Below are positions 31,437-39,290 of a stretch of 64,000 nt of DNA, piece after piece; within the stretch, counting starts at the first letter, position 1; each line of letters begins with the position of its first letter. The DNA lies in the NCBI GenBank assembly GCA_007693595.1, contig REDI01000017.1, forward strand, positions 1 to 64,000, in the 5' to 3' direction. A program made the translations under genes and the position numbers. Below the pieces are notes generated by a model. That model was not told the DNA's origin. It did no database searches and saw only the letters and a list, made by a program, of their open reading frames with translations. Origin of the DNA: Deltaproteobacteria bacterium (lineage in GTDB: Bacteria > Myxococcota_A > UBA796 > GCA-2862545).

Positions 31437-32174
31437 TCAGAACCGCAGGCCGATCGAGCCTATCCAAGTGAAGCCGCGTGGGGCTCGCTGGGCGCGACCG
31501 ATGGTGAAGGAGTCGACGACCTCGCCCTCGCCGTCGACGAGGGGCAGATCTTCTCCGCGCCGAAAGCGCGGAGAGGCCATATAGCGCAGCTCGACGCCTC
31601 CGACGATACGGTCCTTGCTGACCACGTTGAGCCCAGCACCAACCCCGAAGCGGATCCCAGTCGAGGTGAAGTGGCCCGAGGCGCCCACGGGCCGATCCCA
31701 GGCGCGCACCACATCGAAGCTCGGACCCAGGATGACGCTCGCGTAGGGGTCCAGCGCCGACAGACCCGTATAGTGGAGGGTGGACCGGAAGACGACCCCG
31801 CGGGTGGCGGCGCGCCAGTCCAGGCCCCGCTGGGCCTCGCTGGACAAGGCGGCGACGCTCTCGGGGATCCACGGGCGACCGATCCACGCCTCGAGCCCGA
31901 CGCCGAGGGTGACGGACTCGTGTTGGATCACGCCGAGATCGGCCGAGAGTTGGATCTCGAACCAGTTGAAGAAGGAGGTGATCAGCGTCTGGGGTCCGAG
32001 GCTGTTGCCCGCGAAGCCGAGCTGTAGCTTGATGTCGAGGTCGCCTACGTCGAAGTCGGTGATCTCTTCGCCGGGATCGACCCGCTCTCGGCGCCGGACG
32101 ACGTCGTCGGCGTCGATGGTGCGGTCCTGAGCGAGTGCGACCGTGGGGAGCAGGACCATCGCGAGCGCGCTCAC
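31437..32174 (-). CDS. Outer-membrane beta-barrel protein
   Basis: The 245 residues start at GTG 32174, which overlaps the upstream stop (GTGA) and has GGAGG at good distance. An in-frame GTG at 32189 is less likely. The signal is SALAMVLLPTVALA. The rest is a run of alternating amphipathic strands (SDLGVIQHESVTLGVGLEAW and others), and the chain ends in Phe (SIGLRF), the C-terminal aromatic used by Bam-dependent outer-membrane proteins. It is likely an 8- to 10-strand barrel. A specific transport role is not visible. It sits inside the mpl to CPBP operon. Confidence 0.78.
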   Translation of the reverse strand: MSALAMVLLPTVALAQDRTIDADDVVRRRERVDPGEEITDFDVGDLDIKLQLGFAGNSLGPQTLITSFFNWFEIQLSADLGVIQHESVTLGVGLEAWIGRPWIPESVAALSSEAQRGLDWRAATRGVVFRSTLHYTGLSALDPYASVILGPSFDVVRAWDRPVGASGHFTSTGIRFGVGAGLNVVSKDRIVGGVELRYMASPRFRRGEDLPLVDGEGEVVDSFTIGRAQRAPRGFTWIGSIGLRF

Positions 32175-33523
32175 GATCCCTCCGGCCACGGCATGATGGC
32201 GTAGGCGCCAGCCGCCTGGCTGCTCGTGATGAGCCCGCCGGTCAGCAGGATGGCTCCGCCCGGCAGGACGTTCACCTGGGGTGCGCGGGGTGGCACGGGG
32301 ATCGACAAGCGTGAGCCGCGCTCGGGATCGAAGATCTCGACGGTGCGAACCGGCTGGGCACGGATCTCATCGGAGAAGCCTCCGGCGAGCGCGAGCTGCC
32401 CCCCCCGCCAGCGTCGGACGACTCCATCGACCCGGGCTTCGGCGAGCGCGTGGCTGGGCTCAGCCTCGGGGCCCTCGAGATCGATGAGGTAGGTCGAGCG
32501 GTTGGGCTCGCTCCCGAAGCCTCCCCCGACCCAGCCACGTCCATCGGGGAGATCGATCACCATCGGGCCATCGACGCTGCTGACCCCGGGGATCGCGCTG
32601 AAGCGGCTCTGGATGGGGGTCGGCCACTCCGCTTGGCCTAGTCGAAGCACGCCCCAGCCGCCGGGGTTCATGCCGGCGACCAGGATCCGCTCGCCCATCC
32701 CGACGCACCCTCGAACGCGGCTCGCGTCGAAGTCGTTGGCCTGGCCGGAGCGCCCGTCGACCGTATAGGCCTGCACCCCCGCCTGGGTGAACAGCAGGGC
32801 CCCCAGGGTGGGATGGTGCGCCGCGCAGATCTGATCGGTGGGGGCCGAGAGGGGCTCGACCGTGCGCAGCGACTCGAGGTCCGGGTCGAGGATCACGACC
32901 TGGTCTGTCGGGCCGGTAGGGCCGGTGCCCCCGGCGAGCAAGTACGAGCCATCGGAGAGCCGCTGCGACGCAGCGGGTGCTTGGCCCGAGGGCAGGCCCG
33001 GACCGTTTCCGTCGTAGCCTCGTCGGATGCTCCACCACTCGGAGGAGGTGCTGATCGAGGCGCTCCCCGCGACCCGTCCTCCGACGAGCAGGACGCGACC
33101 ATCGGGCGCGGGTAGGGCGGCGTGCCCCAGCCGGACGCTAGCCGGGCTCCACTGGAGCTCGATCGCCTGGTTGATCGGCAAGAAGAGGGTGTCGATCTGC
33201 CAGACGTCTTCGGGGTTGAGCGCGATGAGCCCCGTGCGGGCCGCCGAGAGGACGACGCCGTCCCGACGCCCCGTGACCTCGACCTCGACCAGGCCGAAGG
33301 TGGTGATGGGGGGCAGAGAGACGCCCTGGCTCGGGCTCCCGATCGAGCGCGCGAGCTCGTGGCCCTCGGCGTCGACCACCCGCAGCACGAGCTGCTCGAC
33401 CCCGTCGAGGGGATCGACGTCGGCGGGGGTGATCAGATCGACCGTAAGCCCGGCGACTTCGACGACCGGCGGCTCGATGCACCCGCCTAAGAGCAAGGCG
33501 AGGACGGCGACGCGCGGCTTCAT
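32171..33523 (-). CDS. Kelch-like beta-propeller lipoprotein
   Basis: The 450 residues start with the signal MKPRVAVLALLLGGC, an obvious lipobox. Residues of about 25-125 form an Ig-like domain. From about 130 on, repeated blocks end in LLVGGR, LLAGGTG, LALAGGF or ILLTGG, which is the Gly-Gly pattern of Kelch propeller blades. It should be an anchored surface or periplasmic protein with a binding role. It overlaps mpl by 4 bp upstream and the barrel gene by 4 bp downstream. Confidence 0.8.
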   Translation of the reverse strand: MKPRVAVLALLLGGCIEPPVVEVAGLTVDLITPADVDPLDGVEQLVLRVVDAEGHELARSIGSPSQGVSLPPITTFGLVEVEVTGRRDGVVLSAARTGLIALNPEDVWQIDTLFLPINQAIELQWSPASVRLGHAALPAPDGRVLLVGGRVAGSASISTSSEWWSIRRGYDGNGPGLPSGQAPAASQRLSDGSYLLAGGTGPTGPTDQVVILDPDLESLRTVEPLSAPTDQICAAHHPTLGALLFTQAGVQAYTVDGRSGQANDFDASRVRGCVGMGERILVAGMNPGGWGVLRLGQAEWPTPIQSRFSAIPGVSSVDGPMVIDLPDGRGWVGGGFGSEPNRSTYLIDLEGPEAEPSHALAEARVDGVVRRWRGGQLALAGGFSDEIRAQPVRTVEIFDPERGSRLSIPVPPRAPQVNVLPGGAILLTGGLITSSQAAGAYAIMPWPEGS

Positions 33524-34977
33524 GACGGGGCTCCTTCGGAAGCTCCGAAGCGCAGCGCGAGCAGGTCAAGGAGTTGCCCGTGGATGCCGTCGAAACCCCC
33601 GTTCGACAAGACGGCGACCACGTCGCGCGGGTGGGCCTGGGCGGCCACGGTGCCGGCGATTTCGGCGGCGCTGTCGAGGGTGAGGGCGTCGAGACCGCGA
33701 GCGCTCAGGTCGCGCACCAGACGCTCCGCGCTGAAGCGCTCCTGCTCGGGGATCCGGCTCTGATCGTACGGGGCGGCGATGAGGACCCGGTCGGCCGCGT
33801 CGAAGGCGCTGGCGTAGTCGCTCTGGAAGACATCGCGGCGCGAGGTCGCGGAGCGGGGCTCCCAGATCGCCCACAGGCGGCGCTCCCCGAAGCGCTGGCG
33901 GAGCGCCTGAAGGGTGAGGCGCACGGCGGTGGGGTGGTGGGCGAAGTCGTCGACGACGGTGACGCCCCCCGGCTCTCCCAAGACCTCTTGGCGGCGCTTG
34001 ATCCCAAGAAAGGTAGAAAAACCCTGGGCGATGGCCTGGGGAGAAGCGCCGGCCCGCAGCGCGGCAGCGGTCGCGGCCACCTGGTTGTAGAGGTTGTGCT
34101 CGCCGACGAGCCGGCTCTCGAAGGTGCCGACCGACCGCCCCTCACGCAGGACCGTGAAGCGCATGAGGCCTCGATCGGTGTCGATCTGCTCGATGCGACC
34201 GTCGAAGGTGCTGCCGGGCCCGTAGCGCCAGATCTCGGCGGTGCACTCCTGAGCGACCTCGGCCGCGCCCGGATCGTCGGCGCGGACGATCAGCAGCCCC
34301 GACTCGGGGAGGATCTGCATGAGCTGTCGAAAGCTGCGCTTGACGTGATCGAGGTCCTGGTAGATGTCCGCGTGGTCGAACTCGACGGAGGTGAGCACGA
34401 CGGTGTCGGGGCGGTAGTGCAGGAACTTGGGCTGCTTATCGAAGAAGGCGGTGTCGTATTCATCGCCTTCGATGACGAAGTGCTCGCCGCCCCCCGCCCG
34501 CGCGGTCCGAGGAAAGTTCGCGACGATGCCACCGATCAGAAAGCCAGGGTTCAGACCTGCCGCTTCGAGGAGCCAGGCCGTGATCGCGGTGGTGGTGGTC
34601 TTTCCGTGCGTGCCTGCGATGACGGTGCTGTGGGCGTCGCGCAGGAAGCGCTCCCCAAGCAAGTGGGGGAAGGAGCAGTAAGGAAGGTCGCGCGAGATGG
34701 TGGCTTGGGACTCTTCGTACTCGGCACGCATGACGTTGCCGACCACGACCAGGTCGGGCTCATGATCGAGGTTCGAGGCTTTCCACCCCTGCATGACCTC
34801 GATGCCGAGGGAGGCGAGGTAGTCCGACATGGGCGGGTAGATCCCAGTATCGGAACCCGTGACCTGGTACCCCGCGTCGTGGAGCATGCCCGCGAGGGCA
34901 CCCATGGCGGTCCCGCAGATGCCGAGGATGTGGACGCGTTCGAGGCGGGCCGGGAGGCCTTGAGAGAGGAGGGGCAC
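33520..34977 (-). CDS. mpl: UDP-MurNAc:L-Ala-gamma-D-Glu-meso-DAP ligase (murein peptide recycling)
   Basis: This Mur-ligase fold protein has 485 residues. The Rossmann start is VHILGICGTAMGALAGM, the ATP P-loop is IAGTHGKTTTTAIT, and the C-terminal segment VVDDFAHHPTAV is characteristic of Mpl versus MurC. Mpl joins recycled tripeptide to UDP-MurNAc in the cytoplasm. The start is GTG 34977 with GGAG upstream. It heads a seven-gene overlapping run whose later members have no obvious link to cell-wall recycling, and it overlaps the following lipoprotein by 4 bp. Confidence 0.92.
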   Translation of the reverse strand: MPLLSQGLPARLERVHILGICGTAMGALAGMLHDAGYQVTGSDTGIYPPMSDYLASLGIEVMQGWKASNLDHEPDLVVVGNVMRAEYEESQATISRDLPYCSFPHLLGERFLRDAHSTVIAGTHGKTTTTAITAWLLEAAGLNPGFLIGGIVANFPRTARAGGGEHFVIEGDEYDTAFFDKQPKFLHYRPDTVVLTSVEFDHADIYQDLDHVKRSFRQLMQILPESGLLIVRADDPGAAEVAQECTAEIWRYGPGSTFDGRIEQIDTDRGLMRFTVLREGRSVGTFESRLVGEHNLYNQVAATAAALRAGASPQAIAQGFSTFLGIKRRQEVLGEPGGVTVVDDFAHHPTAVRLTLQALRQRFGERRLWAIWEPRSATSRRDVFQSDYASAFDAADRVLIAAPYDQSRIPEQERFSAERLVRDLSARGLDALTLDSAAEIAGTVAAQAHPRDVVAVLSNGGFDGIHGQLLDLLALRFGASEGAPS

Positions 34978-35087
34978 GGGCGCTCCGCGCGGGAGGAGTG
35001 AGGGGAGGTGAGGTTAACCCGGATCGGGGGCCCTTGTCTGCCTCGGAGGCTCCGGCAAGGCCCGGGTCGACGCCGGGTGAGAGCATG

Positions 35088-35798
35088 TCAGTGCCGCGCG
35101 TAGTGGCCCACGGCCCAGAGGATGCGCACCCCTGCGCGGGTCGCGCCTCGCAGGCTGCCGCTGATCTTGCTCCGCCCGGCGCCTCGGGCGCGGTAGGGGA
35201 CGGGGATCTCGACGATGCGCAGGCCGGCGCGCACGGCCTTGATCTGCATCTCGACGTTCCAGCCGAAGGTCGGATCGGTCAGGTCGAGGCGGCACGCCGC
35301 GTCCCAGCGCAGGGCGCGAAAGGGGCCCATGTCGCGGTATCGGTGCCCCGTAACCCCCCAGATGAGCGCGGTCGCCAGATGGTTTCCGTACCGCTGCGTG
35401 GTGGTCAGCGCGCCGGGGTCGGCGGTGCGGGAGCGATCCGAGAGCACCAGGTCCGCCTCGTCGCGCAAGGCGGGGCCCGCCAGGACCGGGAGTAGATCCG
35501 GGTGGTCTGCGTGGTCGGCGTCGAGGATGACCACCACCTCGGGGGGGCGGCCGCGCAGGTGCCTCAGGCCGGCCTGTACGGCCGAGCCGTAGCCGCGCCG
35601 GGGTTCGCGCACGACCTCGGCTCCGCCCCGCCGAGCCGCGTCTGCGGTGCGGTCGGTGCTGCCGTTGTCGACGACCACGACGCGAGGGCCCGGAGGCAGG
35701 GCGTGGAGCACTCCGGGCAAGGATCGCTCCTCGTCGAGGGCGGGCAGGATGACCGCCAGATCCTGGAGGAGGTTCGCTCTCGTCAACACCGGCTCCAT
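35088..35798 (-). CDS. Family 2 glycosyltransferase (polyprenyl-phosphate type)
   Basis: The 236 residues form a GT-A fold: VILPALDEERSLPGVL at the start, VVVVDNGSTDRTADAA for nucleotide binding, and VVILDADHADHPDLLP with the DxD-type Asp. The SKISGSLRG segment is usual in dolichol-phosphate mannosyltransferase-like enzymes. There is no membrane tail, so it is cytosolic. It could transfer a sugar to a polyprenyl phosphate for envelope glycans. The gap to mpl is 110 bp, so co-transcription is uncertain. Confidence 0.85.
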   Translation of the reverse strand: MEPVLTRANLLQDLAVILPALDEERSLPGVLHALPPGPRVVVVDNGSTDRTADAARRGGAEVVREPRRGYGSAVQAGLRHLRGRPPEVVVILDADHADHPDLLPVLAGPALRDEADLVLSDRSRTADPGALTTTQRYGNHLATALIWGVTGHRYRDMGPFRALRWDAACRLDLTDPTFGWNVEMQIKAVRAGLRIVEIPVPYRARGAGRSKISGSLRGATRAGVRILWAVGHYARH

Positions 35799-35891
35799 GT
35801 GAAGAGTTGTCGCTCCGTCGGGACAGGCACCGCATCCTCTGTATAGGGTAGAGGTGAGTGTTGGGTCCTGATTTGGGAGGTCGACCTGTTC

Positions 35892-36461
35892 TTGCTGCTG
35901 CTCATCTGCGGTGCTACCGCCCGCGCGGAAGACCCCCTCTCGGGGCCTGCCTCTCCGCCGGTCTGGCAGGCGTATAGCGCGGAGCGGGCCGTCGATCCCC
36001 TACAGTGGAAGCCTCTGCCCCCCGCCTTGGTGGGCGACCGGCCGGCGACCCTCGAGCTGCACATGGCCGTGCCCGAAGGGTTTCACCTCTACAAAGATAA
36101 GATCTGGGTCGAGGTCCTCGATGCGGGCAGCTTAGCGGTGGGCGCGGTCGAGCTGCCCCCGGGTCGAAGGGTCGAGACCTCTGATCCCGAGCGGCCCCAC
36201 CGCGAGGTCTTCGACGAGGACGTCGTCCTTCGCCTGCCTATTCAGGCTTCCCCCGCCACCCCGCTGGGCCTGGCGACCATGGTGCTCTCCGTCCACCACC
36301 AGGGCTGCTACGATGGGACCTGTCTTCCGCCGCAGCGCCGCCACCTGCGGGTGCTCATCCCGGTGCGACCCAACGAGCTGGCGAACGAGCTTGCGATCGA
36401 GCCGGCGAACGTGGTCGACGACGAGAGTGTGTACCAGGAACATCCTCCAACCGATCGCTGA
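35892..36461 (+). CDS. Stand-alone DsbD alpha-like domain protein (periplasmic)
   Basis: The 189-residue chain from TTG 35892 begins with a short hydrophobic signal, LLLICGATARAED. An in-frame CTG at 35886 has better ribosome-site spacing. It matches the N-terminal thiol domain of DsbD: GFHLYKDKIWVEV, and a cysteine pair in VHHQGCYDGTCLPP. In DsbD that pair passes electrons to periplasmic partners, but here the membrane and thioredoxin domains are missing. The protein may take electrons from another transporter. Hsp33, a redox chaperone, is 87 bp downstream. Confidence 0.72.
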   Translation: MLLLICGATARAEDPLSGPASPPVWQAYSAERAVDPLQWKPLPPALVGDRPATLELHMAVPEGFHLYKDKIWVEVLDAGSLAVGAVELPPGRRVETSDPERPHREVFDEDVVLRLPIQASPATPLGLATMVLSVHHQGCYDGTCLPPQRRHLRVLIPVRPNELANELAIEPANVVDDESVYQEHPPTDR

Positions 36462-36548
36462 GCGCCTCGTGTCCACTCCCGTAGGCATGGCTGCTCTCCT
36501 CCACGGAGGATAGGGTCCGCCAGGTCGGTCACTTGGTGTGAGGGCGAG

Positions 36549-37415
36549 ATGGCGCAGCGCAGCGAGATCAGCTTCCAGGATGGTTCGTGGATCACCCATG
36601 GCCTCGCCCTGGGGGGCGCGGTGCGGGTGGTGCTCGCCGAGGCTGCCGAGATCGCCGACGCCTTGCGCCAGGCGCACGGGCTCAAGGAGGGTGCCACGCA
36701 GATCGCCACCGAGGCCGCCTTGGCTGCGCTCTTGCTCTCGGCGCACGCCAAGGGCCGCGAGCGTCTCACGCTCCAGCTCGCACTCGTGGTCCCCGAGGCT
36801 CGCTTCATCGGCGAGATCGACGCAGATCACCGCTTTCGTGGTCGGTTCTCTCCATCCAGGCTCGGGAGCGAGATCGATCCGATCGACCTGCACGGCCTGC
36901 TGCTCGCGGTCAAGCACGACGAGGATCGCGAGGTCTACCGCGGGGTCACCGCGGTCGAAGGCACGTCGATCGCCGGCGCGCTCCGGGTCTACCTTCGGGA
37001 CTCCGCCCAGCTTCACGGGATCATCCTCGTCGACGTCGTGGTCGATGACGAGGGCCGCGTCACGCGCGCCGTGGCGGCCTTGATCGAGCGCCTCGCCCCC
37101 CAAGAAGGCTACGAGAGCCTGTCGAGCGAGGCCTTTGCAGCGAACTTTGCCCACGTCGAGGGCCAGGACGTCGATCGGCTGCGCGAGCTGGTCGCAGGGA
37201 ACCTGGCAGGCGAGCCGATCAGGGTCCTCGACCGGCGGCCGGTGTTCTGGGGCTGCTCGTGCTCCCGGACCCGCGTGCTCGACACCCTCGCGGGGCTCGG
37301 CCCCGAAGAGCTCCGCGCCATGGCCGACGAAGACGATGGCGCCAGCGTCGACTGCCACTTCTGCAACGCCCATTATGAGATCACCGCCGACGAGCTGCGC
37401 TCCATGGCCGAGTGA
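36549..37415 (+). CDS. hslO: Redox-regulated molecular chaperone Hsp33
   Basis: This is the 288-residue cytosolic chaperone that is activated when its zinc is lost on oxidation. The C-terminal zinc cysteines are FWGCSCSRTR and VDCHFCNAHYE, that is CxC and CxxC in the family order. The N-terminal holdase domain has the expected GGAVRVVLAEA pattern. The start is ATG 36549 with GAGGGCGAG upstream. The 87 bp before it hold no clear promoter, and the upstream gene runs in the same direction. Confidence 0.93.
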   Translation: MAQRSEISFQDGSWITHGLALGGAVRVVLAEAAEIADALRQAHGLKEGATQIATEAALAALLLSAHAKGRERLTLQLALVVPEARFIGEIDADHRFRGRFSPSRLGSEIDPIDLHGLLLAVKHDEDREVYRGVTAVEGTSIAGALRVYLRDSAQLHGIILVDVVVDDEGRVTRAVAALIERLAPQEGYESLSSEAFAANFAHVEGQDVDRLRELVAGNLAGEPIRVLDRRPVFWGCSCSRTRVLDTLAGLGPEELRAMADEDDGASVDCHFCNAHYEITADELRSMAE

Positions 37416-37516
37416 GCCACCCCGCAGGTCTCTCGACGCCGCGCCTCGGTCGAGGCCCACGCGCTGCGCCGCAACCTTCCCTTCGCTCGGGAGCAGGTCC
37501 TCGGGCGTACGCAGCG

Positions 37517-38524
37517 CTAGGAACCCGCGAGGTAGAGCGGGGCGGGCGTGGCGGTGGCGAGAGGAGCGCCCGTAGACAAGTCGATCCACAGCGCGTGTTC
37601 GGTGTCGTCGAGGCGAAGGGTCGCCACCGCGATCCCCTCTGCGCCCAGGCGATCGTAGGCGGCGATCAGGCTCGCGGCGGTGACGGCGAGTCCAAGGTCG
37701 TTCGAGACGCGGGCGCGAGCTAGATGGGCCTCCCACACGGCCCGAAAGGCGACGCCACTGGCGATGGGGAGGGGCTCTCCGACTAACTCGGCGCTGGGCA
37801 GTACCGCGGAGGCGGCTCGAGGGGCGTCGGGGAGGGGCTCGGCCCTTTGGGGGGGCTGGCTCGCGCTCTTCGCCTTTTTGGCAGAGGCCTTAGCCTCTTT
37901 GGAGGGCTTGGTAGCCTCGCGCTGGCGAGCCTCTTCGAGGAGCTCCGCGGCGCTCTTTCGCTTGGAGACGCGGGGGATCTGCACGTTCGAGAGCCGAGAA
38001 GGCTCCTTGCCCTTCGCCGCGTCCGTCTTGGGGGCGGGCGTGGACGCGGCGGAGGAGGAGGCCCCTCTCTGGGCGCGGGTCTTGGCCTCGGCGGCGAGGC
38101 GTCTGGCGAGGGTTGCCGGGTCTTCTTTGGTGGACTCGGGGTTCTTGGCTTTGGCAGCGCGAGCCTTGGCCTCGGCGGCGAGGCGTTTGGCGAGGGCGGC
38201 GGGGTCTTCCTTGGTGGGCTCGGGGTTCTTGGCCTTGGCAGCGCGAGCCTTGGCCTCGGCGGCGAGGCGTTTGGCGAGGGCGGCCGGATCTTCGGCGGCG
38301 ACGGGCTCGGGATCGGGCGCGTGCCCTGTCGGGGGCGAGGAGGTGGGGGCGGGCGCCGAGCGCTTGGCCTGGCCGGGCTCGGGGGCCTCGAGCACGGCGT
38401 AGTCGTCGTCGAGTTCGCGGGGAGGCGCGGGCGTAGGGGATGCGCTCGGGTCGGGAACCGTCAACGATCCGAGGCTCGGCTCGGGGACGTCGAAGGGATC
38501 ATCGATGGGCTTTCGGCTGGACAT
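37517..38524 (-). CDS. Repeat-rich charged protein with unknown C-terminal domain
   Basis: The 335 residues start at ATG 38524 with GGAGG upstream; there is no signal peptide. Residues 1-75 are Pro- and acid-rich. Residues 78-153 are nearly three copies of a 28-residue helical repeat (EDPAALAKRLAAEAKARAAK), Ala- and Lys-rich and probably a long single helix. Residues of about 240-335 form a compact domain (AFRAVWEAHLARARVSNDLG) resembling small roadblock-like folds, an impression only. It is divergent from the phosphatase gene at 38631, so a shared regulatory gap of about 106 bp is likely. Confidence 0.72.
   Translation of the reverse strand: MSSRKPIDDPFDVPEPSLGSLTVPDPSASPTPAPPRELDDDYAVLEAPEPGQAKRSAPAPTSSPPTGHAPDPEPVAAEDPAALAKRLAAEAKARAAKAKNPEPTKEDPAALAKRLAAEAKARAAKAKNPESTKEDPATLARRLAAEAKTRAQRGASSSAASTPAPKTDAAKGKEPSRLSNVQIPRVSKRKSAAELLEEARQREATKPSKEAKASAKKAKSASQPPQRAEPLPDAPRAASAVLPSAELVGEPLPIASGVAFRAVWEAHLARARVSNDLGLAVTAASLIAAYDRLGAEGIAVATLRLDDTEHALWIDLSTGAPLATATPAPLYLAGS
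38066..38293 (-). repeat. 84-bp in-frame tandem repeat inside 37517-38524
   Basis: Two full 84-bp units (38126-38293) and one partial unit encode the 28-residue EDPAALAKRLAAEAK helix repeat. The two full units differ at only a few bases. The length is a multiple of three, so copy-number change would keep the frame. Confidence 0.8.
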
Positions 38525-38630
38525 GCGCGACCTCCGGGCCGGCATTCTAGCGCGTTTGGGCCCAGTGGGCATCGAGCGGGACATCGCGGACTCTCCCTAT
38601 CGGTTAGCGAAGCTGCTAGTGGGGTTGTCG

Positions 38631-39290
38631 ATGGCGAGCGAAGAAGGCGCAGAGGGGCTGTGGCAGCGGGCGCGCGATCGTGAGGTCTTGATCCTGTGTC
38701 TGGTGCGACATGGACAGACCTCGTGGAACGCGAGCCGCCGCTTCCTGGGGCGGACCGACATCGGGCTCGACGAAGTCGGCCGGGCTCAGGCCCTCTCCTT
38801 CGCGCGCGCCTTGCCCGAGCCCTTCGCGCAGGTCTACGCCTCACCCCTCTGCCGCGCACAGCAGACCGCCCGCTGCCTGGGGGTCGAGGTCATCGAGGCC
38901 CCTGAGCTCGTCGAGCTCGACCAGGGCGAGCTCGAGGGCCTGGACGGTCCGCAGGCCTTCGCGCGATACGCTACCTTCTTCCAACGCTGGGCCGCCGACC
39001 CCGAGCGCGCGATGGTGCCGGGCGGCGAGAGCCTCGGCCAGCTCCGCGATCGCGCCTTGCGCGGCGTTAGGCGCATCGCCGCGCAGCATCGACCCGGCCA
39101 GGTGCTCGGGCTCTTCACCCATCAGATGGTGATCGCTGCGCTCACCTGCGTCGCTCTCGACGAGCCCCTCACCGCGTGGCGATCCCATCGGGTCGAGAAC
39201 ACCCAGCTCACCGCGCTCGAACTAAAGCATGGGCGCCTCCACGTCCTCGCCCATGGCCTGAGCCTCGTCCCGGTGGCCGAGCATGCCTGA
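38631..39290 (+). CDS. Histidine phosphatase family protein (phosphoglycerate mutase-like)
   Basis: The 219 residues start at ATG 38631. The catalytic LVRHGQTSWNASRRFLG gives the phospho-accepting His, YASPLCRAQQTA the second Arg, and LGLFTHQMVIAALTC the second His. This is a cofactor-independent branch of the dPGM/CobC family, mostly broad phosphatases. The exact substrate is unknown. It overlaps the sigma-54 activator gene by 8 bp, so the two are co-expressed. Confidence 0.85.
   Translation: MASEEGAEGLWQRARDREVLILCLVRHGQTSWNASRRFLGRTDIGLDEVGRAQALSFARALPEPFAQVYASPLCRAQQTARCLGVEVIEAPELVELDQGELEGLDGPQAFARYATFFQRWAADPERAMVPGGESLGQLRDRALRGVRRIAAQHRPGQVLGLFTHQMVIAALTCVALDEPLTAWRSHRVENTQLTALELKHGRLHVLAHGLSLVPVAEHA

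Noticed and set aside
36500-36511. CCTCCACGGAGG palindrome before hslO as an operator
   Set aside because: It is a short 5-bp stem of the kind expected by chance in GC-rich DNA, with no further support.
38066-38293. 84-bp repeats as a CRISPR array
   Set aside because: The units abut without spacers and are in frame inside a coding gene.
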